A stretch of DNA of 34,153 nt from CAISDH01 sp964398805 (GTDB taxonomy: Archaea; Micrarchaeota; Micrarchaeia; Micrarchaeales; Micrarchaeaceae): contig CAYNNI010000043.1 of assembly GCA_964398805.1 (NCBI GenBank), positions 1 through 34,153 on the forward strand, given 5' to 3'. Under the pieces are notes generated by a model. The model did not search any database. It had not been told where the DNA came from and saw nothing but the letters and a program-made list of their open reading frames with translations. The stretch's first letter is position 1. Every line of letters begins with the position of its first letter. Positions 1 to 7,703 of this stretch are shown piece after piece. The translations under genes and the position numbers were made by a program.

Positions 1-110
1 GTCCTGCCATTAACGGAATATTCACAGAAAAGAAGTAGTATTTGTTGTATCGCAGAGTGCAATTCATTCACGACCTAAAGGTCGTGGCATTCTTGCCCTA
101 CGAGTAAACA
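1..110 (+). mobile_element. Probable right end of an IS200/IS605-type (TnpB) element, remnant
   Basis: A perfect 7-bp hairpin (CACGACC 69-75, loop TAAA, GGTCGTG 80-86) is followed by a GCATTCTTGCCC-like tail. This hairpin-plus-tail arrangement resembles the right ends, and the overlapping guide-RNA scaffolds, of IS200/IS605 elements carrying tnpB. The frame starting at base 1 stays open to a TAA at 76-78 and could be the C-terminus of a transposase-like protein lying left of the window, but I do not recognise its residues. The exact element boundary is not visible. The call rests on motif resemblance only. Confidence 0.4.
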
Positions 111-390
111 GTGACTATTCAAACGTTTAGCTAGGCGTTAATTTATACCTCGCCCCGAATCCACGCTAAAACTATCTTAGAAAAGAGGGACATTTGATGG
201 ACTTATATAACCCCCCGTTTTGTTTTGTCGATAGTGGCTACTGTGTTCGAAACTGAAGGGACAGCTTGTTTTGCGCTCGATTCTGGAATTTGGAGGCGCC
301 AAACCGCTTTCGCTTGGCTCCGGAAATGGCGCTCTTGATGACATACGTTTTTATTCCTTTATTGAGATAGTAAAACCTCGGGGCGAATAG
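111..390 (+). other. Intergenic region upstream of pcn, with box A-like sites and a bulged hairpin
   Basis: No gene is seen. A strong TATA-like element (TTATATAA, 203-210) has no start codon at a suitable distance, so it may drive a short RNA or be a relic. At 292-321 there is a helix GGAG/CTCC plus CCAA/TTGG with a 3-nt GCG bulge. A weaker box A-like stretch (CGTTTTTATTCC, 346-357) lies about 35-45 bases before the pcn ATG and is the more likely pcn promoter. Confidence 0.4.
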
Positions 391-1137
391 ATGTTCGAGC
401 TAAAAATAGACGACGCCAGGTATTGGAAGGCCTGCGTCGATTCCATCGTAAGCCTTATCGATGAGGGCACGTTCAGCATTGCGAAGGAGGGCGTTTCGCT
501 CAAAGCCATGGATCCGTCAGGTATAAGCCTGGTCTCTTTCTTCATACCCAACAAGGCGTTCTCGAAGTACGAAATGGACAAGCCGTCAACGGTCGGGCTC
601 AACATCGACAACTTCAGCAAGATACTCAACAGCTCGAGGGCCAACGAGCAGTTGGTGATGAAGGAGAGCAGCGGCAAGTTCATGATAGAGTTCATAGGCC
701 AGAACAGCAGGCGGAGGTACAGGCTCCCGATGATCGAGACCCGGAAAGAGGCTACGGACAAGGAGCCCAAGATAGAGTTCGAGTCCATAGTGGAGCTGAG
801 GTCTGACCACTTGCGCGAGATGCTCAAGGATGCCAACCTGCTTTCCACCTACATCGGGTTCAAGACCGACAAGGACTCGTTTGTGGTCATAGCGAAGGGC
901 GACGCGGGCGAGCTTGAGGAGGAGCACGCGAGCAATGCCGACGCGATAAAGAAGATAGACGTCAAGAAGCCATCTGGCGTGACATTCAACCTCGACTACT
1001 TGGAGAGGATGGTCAGTGCATGCCCGCAGAACTCCACAATACTCCTCTCGCTCAAGACGGAGGAGCCGATACGCGTCGACTATAAGATCGGGGATGCCGC
1101 GCTCGCATACTACCTTGCGCCGTACATGGAGTCGTGA
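391..1137 (+). CDS. pcn: DNA polymerase sliding clamp (PCNA)
   Basis: Archaeal PCNA is a ring-shaped trimeric clamp that tethers DNA polymerase, FEN1, ligase and other PIP-box proteins to DNA. The 248-residue product has the usual family length and the two-domain fold signature. It opens with MFELKIDDARYW, carries the family segment ISLVSFFIP near residue 50, and ends in a typical ALAYYLAPYMES tail (the conserved LAPR/K-E-type C-terminus). The ATG at 391 is the natural start, since it matches the usual PCNA N-terminus. It is followed after about 50 bases by a DJ-1-like gene with its own box A-like sequence (1150-1160), so it is probably transcribed on its own. Identification is confident. Confidence 0.95.
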   Translation: MFELKIDDARYWKACVDSIVSLIDEGTFSIAKEGVSLKAMDPSGISLVSFFIPNKAFSKYEMDKPSTVGLNIDNFSKILNSSRANEQLVMKESSGKFMIEFIGQNSRRRYRLPMIETRKEATDKEPKIEFESIVELRSDHLREMLKDANLLSTYIGFKTDKDSFVVIAKGDAGELEEEHASNADAIKKIDVKKPSGVTFNLDYLERMVSACPQNSTILLSLKTEEPIRVDYKIGDAALAYYLAPYMES

Positions 1138-1186
1138 CCCGCACATAGCAGATAAATAGTTTTCCAGTCAACGCTATTGCGGTGCA

Positions 1187-1705
1187 ATGAGACTGCTCGT
1201 GTTCGTCACGCCGAAGGATTTCCGCGACGAATCGGTTTCGAGGCTTAAGCTCTTCCTGGACAAGTGGGATATAGACACTGTCATAACGAGCTACAGCACG
1301 AAGGACTGCGTGGGAAGCCACGGCGCGGTGTACACGCCGGGCATCAACACGGGCAAGGTGCTGGCGGACGACTACGACGGCATAATTCTGGTCGACGGCG
1401 CGGGAATAGAGGCCTACAGGATATATGACTACAGGCCGCTGCTCGACCTGATGCTGATCTTCAATTCGAAGAAGAAGGCAATAATATCCGTGGGCAACGC
1501 CACGAAGATACCCGCCAGGGCGAACATAATAAAGGGCAGGACGGTGGCGGTGGGCGACGACGAGACCAAGAGGCTTGTCCAGCTGTTCCATGGGACGCCA
1601 TCTCCGAACGCAATCGAGATATCGGACAATCTTATGACCGTCAGCAGCAGCACAGAGATAGACAACGCGATGCCCCAGATACTTCAGCGTATGGGAGTAA
1701 TGTAG
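1187..1705 (+). CDS. DJ-1/PfpI superfamily protein lacking the nucleophilic cysteine
   Basis: The 172-residue product has the DJ-1/PfpI single-domain length and fold pattern: an N-terminal strand MRLLVFVTP, a central YDGIILVDG strand, and the segment IPARANIIKGRTVAV that corresponds to the family's 'LL..AGLLKGR..T' helix-strand. The C-terminal part (IEISDNLMTVSSS...) matches the family's 'DGNLVTSR' strand. Where active members have the nucleophile elbow (A-I-C-H-G), this protein reads S-V-G-N-A, so both Cys and His are missing. Protease, glyoxalase or deglycase activity of the usual kind is therefore unlikely, and a binding or structural role is possible. The stop codon is directly followed by the ATG of rnp4, so the two genes form one transcription unit. 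Confidence 0.75.
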   Translation: MRLLVFVTPKDFRDESVSRLKLFLDKWDIDTVITSYSTKDCVGSHGAVYTPGINTGKVLADDYDGIILVDGAGIEAYRIYDYRPLLDLMLIFNSKKKAIISVGNATKIPARANIIKGRTVAVGDDETKRLVQLFHGTPSPNAIEISDNLMTVSSSTEIDNAMPQILQRMGVM

Positions 1706-2011
1706 ATGCGCACCAACACCCGCGCCCTAGTTGACGAGATAGCGAAGGAGCGCATGCACATCCTATTCGGCCTTGCGGAGAGGTGCGCCGCGACCGACGG
1801 CGCGCTGTCGAGGGCCTATGTAGGCCACATCAAGAAGATAAGCACCCACTACAAGGTAAGCGTCCCGCGCGAGATAAGGAACCGTATCTGCAAGAAGTGC
1901 GGCTCTGTGCTGATACCGGGCCTGACCGCGAAAGTGAGGATCGCGAGCAGCAGGCGCCATGTCGTGTACGCGTGCACTCGCTGCAAAGCCGAGAAGCACG
2001 TGAGCTACTGA
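1706..2011 (+). CDS. rnp4: Ribonuclease P protein component 4 (Rpr2/Rpp21 family)
   Basis: This is a zinc-ribbon subunit of archaeal RNase P, the ribonucleoprotein that matures tRNA 5' ends. The 101-residue length is typical. An N-terminal helical part (residues 1-55) precedes the family's ribbon: CKKCGSVLIPG near residues 63-73 and CTRC near 91-94 supply the four cysteine ligands, with the R-I-A-S-S-R-R segment in between. It starts immediately after the stop of the DJ-1-like gene and overlaps the 3' end of the convergent HIT gene by seven bases. Its placement downstream of pcn-linked genes gives no further hint, but the identity is clear from the ribbon and length. Confidence 0.88.
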   Translation: MRTNTRALVDEIAKERMHILFGLAERCAATDGALSRAYVGHIKKISTHYKVSVPREIRNRICKKCGSVLIPGLTAKVRIASSRRHVVYACTRCKAEKHVSY

Positions 2012-2415
2012 TTGTGTAGTCCGAGCTGCGCCGCGAGCATTGCGGATTCTTCTGGGGGCATTTCTGCCCTGCCGAAATAACGCACATCCCGCTTAGACAG
2101 GGGGTATCTTGGTATTACGTGGATGTGGAAGTGCGGTATTATCTGGCCCGCGCCCTTCCCTATGTTGGTGGTAACGTTGACCCCGGTCGCCTGTAGCTTC
2201 TCCATGCACAGGGCAGCGAATTTCCTAGCAACCAGGAAGCAGTGCGCCACCGCTTCTTCAGGAGCCGCGAGCATGTTCTCGCTGTGGACCCGGGATATCA
2301 CGAGCATGTGGCCTTTCTCCGCAGGAAACTTGTCGAACACCACGAAGCACGTGCCGTCGGAGTAGAGTGCCTGGTCAAGGTGCCTGCCCAGCCCGCAGAA
2401 AACGCATTCGTCCAT
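2005..2415 (-). CDS. HIT family nucleotide hydrolase/transferase
   Basis: Histidine-triad proteins act on nucleoside phosphoramidates, dinucleoside polyphosphates or related AMP conjugates. The signature H-F-H-I-H-V is at residues 95-100, with the middle histidine as nucleophile. An N-terminal C-x2-C (CVFC, residues 4-7) together with later residues may bind zinc, as in many archaeal and bacterial HIT proteins. The 136-residue length is normal. The gene lies nine bases downstream of hicB on the same strand and behind tRNA-Ile, so it is probably in the same short transcription unit. Substrate cannot be predicted. Confidence 0.88.
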   Translation of the reverse strand: MDECVFCGLGRHLDQALYSDGTCFVVFDKFPAEKGHMLVISRVHSENMLAAPEEAVAHCFLVARKFAALCMEKLQATGVNVTTNIGKGAGQIIPHFHIHVIPRYPLSKRDVRYFGRAEMPPEESAMLAAQLGLHNQ

Positions 2416-2423
2416 AGCCAGGC

Positions 2424-2609
2424 CTAATTGAGCTCATCCTGCCTGCGTATCGCCAGGCCAAACTCCTCAAGGCAGTCGCGTATTGCGGCCTCCACGCTGG
2501 CGCGGGCCTCCTTGACGGTCCTGCCTCGGCCCGATACGCCGAGCTCGCTGCAGTACGCGACGTAGTCGGCGTTGCCTTTGGTTATTATTATCGTGAGCTT
2601 TGTCTGCAT
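2424..2609 (-). CDS. HicB-like antitoxin family protein (UPF0150), solitary
   Basis: The 61-residue product has the HicB N-terminal alpha/beta domain: an edge strand (LTIIITKG), then YVAYCSELGVSGRG, a turn, and the helix TVKEARASVEAAIRDCLEEFG. This is the degraded-RNase H-like fold of HicB/UPF0150 proteins. Partner HicA (a small dsRNA-binding-domain toxin of about 60-80 residues with a catalytic His) is not found on either side, because the neighbours are tRNA-Ile upstream and a HIT gene downstream. There is no C-terminal DNA-binding domain, so autoregulation of the classical kind is not evident. It may be an orphan antitoxin or a repurposed member; archaeal genomes often carry such singletons. 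Confidence 0.72.
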   Translation of the reverse strand: MQTKLTIIITKGNADYVAYCSELGVSGRGRTVKEARASVEAAIRDCLEEFGLAIRRQDELN

Positions 2610-2618
2610 GCAATCACA

Positions 2619-2727
2619 TGGGCTCGGGGAGATTTGAACTCCCGACCTACGGCTTTCTTATCTTTGATGAAACTTTGCTGAAAGTTTCTTATAAGACCGC
2701 CGCTCTAACCAACTGAGCTACGAGCCC
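2619..2727 (-). tRNA. tRNA-Ile(UAU) with a 35-nt intron at position 37/38
   Basis: On the minus strand the acceptor GGGCTCG pairs with CGAGCCC (discriminator A at 2619). The D arm is GCTC/GAGC, and the T arm is GGGAG-TTCAAAT-CTCCC. The anticodon stem GCGGT/GCCGT encloses the loop C-U-U-A-U-A-A, giving anticodon UAU after removal of an intron at 2655-2689. A bulge-helix-bulge can be drawn: exon CTTA pairs with intron TAAG, with 3-nt bulges TAA and AAA, and the intron forms an 8-bp hairpin GAAACTTT/AAAGTTTC. No CCA is encoded. Most archaea read AUA with an agmatidine-modified CAU tRNA, so a UAU anticodon is unusual. Confidence 0.9.
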
Positions 2728-2745
2728 CGCATCGATTTGTCGAAC

Positions 2746-2758
2746 AAAATATTTAATG
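2746..2758 (-). promoter_or_regulatory. Box A promoter for tRNA-Ile
   Basis: Minus-strand ATTAAATATTTTG lies 20-31 bases upstream of the mature 5' end of the tRNA, the expected TATA-box spacing. It occupies the short gap after the aglB stop codon, so the tRNA has its own promoter and is not only a read-through product. Confidence 0.6.
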
Positions 2759-2771
2759 CCCTCGCTTCCCG

Positions 2772-5700
2772 TCAGGGCATGGTGTAGTTGTTGCTCACCC
2801 AATGCGGCTTTGGGGGAACTGCGGGCAGCGTGCCCGTGAAGTTGTCCGGGGAGAATATCCTGACGTTATAGGTGCCGTTGACTAGGTTGACGCCGTTGGT
2901 GTTGGACGGATACACCTCCGTGAAGCCTGGAAGGCTGCCCAGGAAGAAAGCCTTGTAGAAGTTCGAGTCGTAGAACTGCGACGGCGCGTTGGTTATCGTG
3001 CTGTTCGCGGCATCCGGCAGGTATATCATCAGGTACTCGACGAACTGCACGCCCGCGATGTTCACCACGCCGAGGTAGTCGCTGGACTGCAGCACCGCGT
3101 TGAGCTTGCTGCCTGTGGTGTTGTAGACGGTGAGGACGCCGTTCCTGTTCGGCGTGGAGTTGACGCACACAGTCCTGTTCGAGACCGAGTTGCCGATGAC
3201 AAGATACGCGCTGATCAGGACGCTCTTGCTGCGGGATATGGAGCAGTAGTTGCTTATGCTCTGCTGCGTGGACATGTTAGCCGGCAGGAGCGCTGCCAGA
3301 GGCAGCAGCGCGTACTGCGGGTCGTGGCTGACCTCGCACTGCGAGCTGCCTAGAAGGTACGGCACCGGAGGGCTCTGCTGGGCGCCCTGCGACTCGGCGT
3401 AAGACAGCGACGTAGCGTTGATGTGCACGCACGCGAGGAAGTCGAGCGCCTGCCACTTCGACACGAGGTCGTGGTCAAGCAGCAGGTACTTGGATTGGTT
3501 GGTGTTCATGTAGCTGGCAAGCGCCTGCGGGGTGAAGTTGTAGTAGGGTCCGAGGACAAGCTGCGCTGCCGTGGCATAGTCTTCCTTCGCCACGGAGTTG
3601 TCTCCGCGGAGCACGGCGTTGCTGTTTCCGAACCAGTTTATCCAGTCGCCATAGTCCCACCAGGCCAGCACGCGGGGTGCGTTTGGCCCGACGTTCTGGC
3701 GTATCCACTCCATGGCGTTGAGCCAGTACTGGGGTATGGTGTTGCAGTAGATGTTGTAGCCCATGCTGTTGACGTTGTTAGCGAGGATGCTGCATGCCTT
3801 CGCCGCGTTCGAGAGGTACGTGAACTGCGCGGCCACGGCCTGGAACATCGAATTTGTTTCGCCGAGCGCGAGAGTGTGCGGCGCCATGAACGCGAAAAGG
3901 GCGAGGAGCACGTACAGCGCCAGCAGGCCCTTGTCGGAGCCGGCCAGGGACTTTTTCGCGCCGTACCTGTACACTATGATGAATGCTGCCGCTATGAACA
4001 GGAACTCAAGGCCGAAGATGAAGAACAGGCCGAGGGACATCAGGCCCTCAACACCAAGGCGGTGATCCTTGTACACCGAGCCGAGGTCGTAGTGGCGCTC
4101 CTCCGCTGCGTGCGAGCGCGTCAGGTAAACAAGCGCGACTATCAGCGCCAGGAACAGCGCGCCGAGCGCGAGAGTGGTGTCCGTGTTGAAGCTGTACAGC
4201 GAGAACGACACGAGCAGGGCGGTGATGCCGAGCACCGACGCGGTCAATAGCACGAGCTCGCGCCTCTGCACGGCCTGGACGCGGTAGTAGTTCGACTTGA
4301 GGAGGTACATCAGCTCCCCGAGAAGGATGCCGAAAAGCAGTATGTAAGCCACGCCCATGTGCGGGAGGTACTTGACCTCGGAGAAGCCCGCGGTCATTAG
4401 CGGCAGCGCGACGGAGACGTAGAGTATGCCCGTCCTGCTCTTCCTGAGGCCTATGGAAAGGAATATCAGCGCTATCGCAGCCGCGCATATGAGCCATACG
4501 AGCACCGGCACGCCGAAGGTGTTGGCGCCGAGCGCGCCGAATCCCGCGCCGGCGAAATTGTAGAGCGGGCCCGTTGGTATGAACTCCTGCACCGTCATGA
4601 AGAGCGCCTTGGACGGCGTCGTGAACCTGGTGCTGAGCTCTATGTAGCTCTTGAAGGGGTCGCCGAGCTTCGTGAACGCGAGCAGTGCGGCAGCAAGCGC
4701 GAAGATGACCGCCATGAACGCGAGGTTGGATACGAAGCCGGCGTCCTTGAAGACGATGCTGCGCTTGGCGAGCTCTTTCGGCACGAAATCAAAGACTGCT
4801 ACGAACAGCAGCGCCAGCACTGGCGCGGCTATGAGTATAGGCACGCCGAGCACGCTGGAAAGATTGCTCTGCAGCGTCGCCTCGTACGGCGCGTAAAGCG
4901 CGTAGAAGATGATGACTATCGCGAGGACTATCGCGTTCATCCTGTAGAAGTCCGACAGGGACTCGCCCCTAAGGACGTTGATCACGCCTTCGATGAGTAT
5001 GTAGATCGTGAGCACGCCTGCGGTGACCGTGTAGTAGTGTGCGCCCAGGAACGTTGATGCAAAGCTCACGCCGGCCAGCACGGCCAGGCGCTTGCTCTTG
5101 GGGTTCCTGATCGCAAGCATGTACGCCGCAAAGAAGAGGAACAGCGTGAATATGCCCCACGGCTCAAGGAGCTGCTCTCCCGCTATGAACGTCGTTAGCA
5201 GGACTGGCATCATCGCGGTGAGGCCCGCGCCTATCAGGCCTATCGCGGGATCGTACTCGTGATAGAGGAGCATGAATATGACGAAGACGAGCAGCGCGGC
5301 GGTTATGGGAGGGTAGATGCCGCCGACGTAGCTCATCAGGGACGTGCTGAACGTGACGTGATGGAACTTAAGCGCGTTGGCGAGGCTGTACCAGTAGGCC
5401 TCGAGATACGGGACTATGGGCTGTATCCTATGGTTCGTGCCTGCGGCGACTACGGGCCATGCGCTCGGGTCGAGCAGGAGCTGGTGCCCGTAGGTCAGTA
5501 TGTACTCTGCGTCGTACATGTCGAAGTACGGGTCGAACTCAAAGAACTTCGGCGCGGTGACTATGCTCTGCATGCGCGTCAGGAAGGTCAGTATCATCAG
5601 GATTGCGAGTATGCCCCACACGAGCGTCCTGGTCTTCTTGTGCGCATGGGTCTCTTCTGGGACGCCAATGAGCTGCGATTCCTCCCTTTTGAGGAACCTT

Positions 5701-5993
5701 GCGAGGTCCTTGAGCGCGCCCTCCTTGTAGCAGATTGCCGCGCCGATAAAGGTGAGGAGCAGGGCGTTGGCCTCGAAGAGCTGAAGCGAGAAAGAGAATG
5801 CGTGCACGTAGCCCATCAGGTACGCCTCAAGCCACGTAAGAGCGGCTGGGGCAATCAGGCCGAACGCGATCCCGAGGATTGCGATCTCGAATGTGTGGAG
5901 CTCTGTCTTTCTGAGAAGCGCGAAAGCAAGCAGCATGCCGGGGACGAACATGGATAGCGATGCGATTATTGCCGCGGCTATCAGACCGAACAT
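2772..5993 (-). CDS. aglB: Dolichyl-phosphate-oligosaccharide-protein glycosyltransferase, AglB/STT3 family
   Basis: STT3/AglB is the catalytic membrane subunit that transfers a lipid-linked glycan to Asn in N-x-S/T sequons on the outer face of the membrane. The 1073-residue product has about thirteen hydrophobic segments over residues 1-720, then a soluble C-terminal domain. The family's WWDYG motif is clear near residues 777-781 (LAWWDYGDWINW), and the first-loop metal-binding region FDPYFDMYD is near residues 156-164. It is longer than many archaeal AglB proteins, with a long extracytoplasmic tail. The gene starts eight bases after the uS3 stop, so it is read from the ribosomal-protein operon, which is an unusual location. 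The ATG at 5993 begins directly in a transmembrane segment. Confidence 0.93.
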   Translation of the reverse strand: MFGLIAAAIIASLSMFVPGMLLAFALLRKTELHTFEIAILGIAFGLIAPAALTWLEAYLMGYVHAFSFSLQLFEANALLLTFIGAAICYKEGALKDLARFLKREESQLIGVPEETHAHKKTRTLVWGILAILMILTFLTRMQSIVTAPKFFEFDPYFDMYDAEYILTYGHQLLLDPSAWPVVAAGTNHRIQPIVPYLEAYWYSLANALKFHHVTFSTSLMSYVGGIYPPITAALLVFVIFMLLYHEYDPAIGLIGAGLTAMMPVLLTTFIAGEQLLEPWGIFTLFLFFAAYMLAIRNPKSKRLAVLAGVSFASTFLGAHYYTVTAGVLTIYILIEGVINVLRGESLSDFYRMNAIVLAIVIIFYALYAPYEATLQSNLSSVLGVPILIAAPVLALLFVAVFDFVPKELAKRSIVFKDAGFVSNLAFMAVIFALAAALLAFTKLGDPFKSYIELSTRFTTPSKALFMTVQEFIPTGPLYNFAGAGFGALGANTFGVPVLVWLICAAAIALIFLSIGLRKSRTGILYVSVALPLMTAGFSEVKYLPHMGVAYILLFGILLGELMYLLKSNYYRVQAVQRRELVLLTASVLGITALLVSFSLYSFNTDTTLALGALFLALIVALVYLTRSHAAEERHYDLGSVYKDHRLGVEGLMSLGLFFIFGLEFLFIAAAFIIVYRYGAKKSLAGSDKGLLALYVLLALFAFMAPHTLALGETNSMFQAVAAQFTYLSNAAKACSILANNVNSMGYNIYCNTIPQYWLNAMEWIRQNVGPNAPRVLAWWDYGDWINWFGNSNAVLRGDNSVAKEDYATAAQLVLGPYYNFTPQALASYMNTNQSKYLLLDHDLVSKWQALDFLACVHINATSLSYAESQGAQQSPPVPYLLGSSQCEVSHDPQYALLPLAALLPANMSTQQSISNYCSISRSKSVLISAYLVIGNSVSNRTVCVNSTPNRNGVLTVYNTTGSKLNAVLQSSDYLGVVNIAGVQFVEYLMIYLPDAANSTITNAPSQFYDSNFYKAFFLGSLPGFTEVYPSNTNGVNLVNGTYNVRIFSPDNFTGTLPAVPPKPHWVSNNYTMP

Positions 5994-6001
5994 GTCAAGC
6001 C

Positions 6002-6625
6002 CTAGCTAGTAAGTATGTATCTTGGCACTTCCACTTTCTTCATTACCCGATCAGGGAACACTGTGCCAGGCGGGACTATCTTCACCTTGATTCCTATCGC
6101 GCCGTACTTGGGGTATGAGGAAACAACCGCCGAGCGCACCAACCCGGTTATGTCACCGGCCTTCGGAAGGTAACCGACGTTCTTCCTGATGGACTTGGCG
6201 CGCGCGCCCTTCGCCGCCAGCTTTCCGCTCGCGACTATCTCGACGCCGAGCGCGCCGTTCTCTATTATCTCCCTAAGTGTGGACTGTATGAGCCTGCGTG
6301 GGTTGATTCCGCGCTCCAGCTTCTCGGCTATGCTCTTTGCGACGAGAAGCGGCTCCAGCATGTGGTTCTTGACCTCCATGACGTTTATCTGGGGGTTCTC
6401 GACGTTGAACTTCCTCTTCACCGCATCTGTGAGCGCATCGATTGTGCTGCCGGCACGCCCTATGACCCTTCCAGGATGCAGCACGTAGACCGTTATTCTC
6501 GTGAGCACTGGCGTCTTCTGTATCTCCACGCGCGAGAACCCGGCCTTGGAGAGCTCGGTCTCCAAATACTTCGCTATGCTGAGCTTGATTATTGCGTCGT
6601 CTATGAATTTCTGACTCATTGCCAT
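6002..6625 (-). CDS. rps3: Small ribosomal subunit protein uS3
   Basis: uS3 sits at the mRNA entry tunnel in the 30S head. The product has the N-terminal KH domain with the GRVIGRAGSTID motif, then the C-terminal uS3 domain (GALGVEIVASGKLAAKGARA, then GAIGIKVKIVPPG). Length is about 207 residues from the ATG at 6625. A GTG at 6634 in frame would overlap the uL22 stop; I prefer the ATG because it follows the uL22 TGA by one base. It is the last ribosomal gene in the run. uL29 and the rest of the S10/spc cluster that normally follow are replaced by aglB. Confidence 0.95.
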   Translation of the reverse strand: MAMSQKFIDDAIIKLSIAKYLETELSKAGFSRVEIQKTPVLTRITVYVLHPGRVIGRAGSTIDALTDAVKRKFNVENPQINVMEVKNHMLEPLLVAKSIAEKLERGINPRRLIQSTLREIIENGALGVEIVASGKLAAKGARAKSIRKNVGYLPKAGDITGLVRSAVVSSYPKYGAIGIKVKIVPPGTVFPDRVMKKVEVPRYILTS

Positions 6626-6626
6626 T

Positions 6627-7310
6627 TCATGCACTCTCCGGCGCGATTGCGGGCGCCGTCTCCGCCTTGACAGGCTTTGCGACCTCGGCCTTCTCCGGCT
6701 TTGCTACAGTGGGAACTTGCTTTGGCTTCTCGACCTTCTTCGCTGCCGCTTTGACGACCTTCTCTGGCTTCTTCACCGGTAGCTTCTTAGCCCTCGCCAG
6801 GGCGTCCTTTATGCGCTTGCTCAGCTTATCGTAATCTGCAGATATGCCCAGCTCAACTTTCGCGAACTCGAGGTCGCTGAACCTGGTGGAGCCACGGCCG
6901 TACCTCCCCGCGCCGAACACCAGTATGCCTTTCGGCGGAGTCCTGCGCGCGACGATTGTCTTGTTGGCTGCGGCGTGCACGACGTATGCGGAATCGACAT
7001 CCACGCCCTTGGCCTTGGCGGCAGCCATTGCGTTCCTCAGGACTTTCTGCACGATGCGCGCGCATTTGCTGGGCCACCTCCCCTTCACGCCGCCCAGCTC
7101 GTGCCTTGAGCCCATGTACCTGTTGTGGCGCCTGTACGCGACAGGGGTTTCTGCCGCACCCACGCTGTCGAGGATGCGCATTGCGTCTCCCGCGCTCTTG
7201 TACCTTATCGCGTCGCAGACAGCGCAGAGGTCCTTGTAGCTCGCGTTGATGTCTTCTAGCCTGGAGAGGACCACGCCAAGCCTGCCCTGATTGAATGAAT
7301 ATGCCGTCAT
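6627..7310 (-). CDS. rpl22: Large ribosomal subunit protein uL22 with a long Lys/Ala/Pro tail
   Basis: uL22 lines the peptide exit tunnel. The conserved archaeal core runs from MTAYSFNQG through SRHELGGVKGRWPSKCA and ends near residue 150 after GRGSTRFSDLEFAKVELG. The remaining 70 or so residues form a low-complexity tail rich in Lys, Ala, Pro and Val, which makes the protein 227 residues, longer than the usual archaeal length of about 155. The open frame extends upstream into the uS19 gene, but the ATG at 7310 overlaps the uS19 stop as ATGA and matches the family N-terminus, so it is the start. Confidence 0.94.
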   Translation of the reverse strand: MTAYSFNQGRLGVVLSRLEDINASYKDLCAVCDAIRYKSAGDAMRILDSVGAAETPVAYRRHNRYMGSRHELGGVKGRWPSKCARIVQKVLRNAMAAAKAKGVDVDSAYVVHAAANKTIVARRTPPKGILVFGAGRYGRGSTRFSDLEFAKVELGISADYDKLSKRIKDALARAKKLPVKKPEKVVKAAAKKVEKPKQVPTVAKPEKAEVAKPVKAETAPAIAPESA

Positions 7311-7699
7311 TTGACCGCCAGGAACTTGCTTCCGCGCGTCGCCCTTATGCCCGGCGCAGAGTGCTGAACGTGCTTCGTGGTGTGTGAGTACTCGCCGAGC
7401 CTGTGGCCCAGCATGTTCGCGGTCACGTACACGGGTATGAACTCCTTGCCGTTGTGGACCTCGAACCTGAGGCCGACCCACGCGGGAAGTATCGCAGCCT
7501 CCCTGACATGGGTCTTTATGGGCTTCGTGTTGTTCTGCTTCCTGCGCTTCTCTATTTTCTCTAGGAGCTTCTTGTAGGAGCCCGAGCTGCGCTTGATGCT
7601 CCTGCGCAGCCTCGACTTTATCATGGGCAGGTAATCGCCTTGGCTGATGCCTGTCAGCTCGGCCTGGGTCTTGCCCCTGAATGCTACTCGTTCTGGCAT
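7307..7699 (-). CDS. rps19: Small ribosomal subunit protein uS19
   Basis: uS19 binds 16S rRNA in the 30S head next to uS13. The 130-residue product carries the N-terminal 'F.GKT..EL' segment of archaeal members (VAFRGKTQAEL), the PIKTHVREAAILPAWVG block and the diagnostic GHRLGEYSHTTKHVQHSAPG near the C-terminus. It follows uL2 by four bases and overlaps uL22 by four, consistent with translational coupling. Its length and start are normal for archaea. Confidence 0.96.
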   Translation of the reverse strand: MPERVAFRGKTQAELTGISQGDYLPMIKSRLRRSIKRSSGSYKKLLEKIEKRRKQNNTKPIKTHVREAAILPAWVGLRFEVHNGKEFIPVYVTANMLGHRLGEYSHTTKHVQHSAPGIRATRGSKFLAVK

Positions 7700-7703
7700 T
7701 TTT

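Noticed and set aside
2424..2609. Complete HicAB toxin-antitoxin system
   Set aside because: No HicA-sized frame with the expected motif lies on either side of the HicB-like gene.
3423..4250. 275-residue open frame on the plus strand, and other long frames opposite aglB (such as 5259-5957)
   Set aside because: They are antisense to the well-supported AglB coding region and show no recognisable domain.
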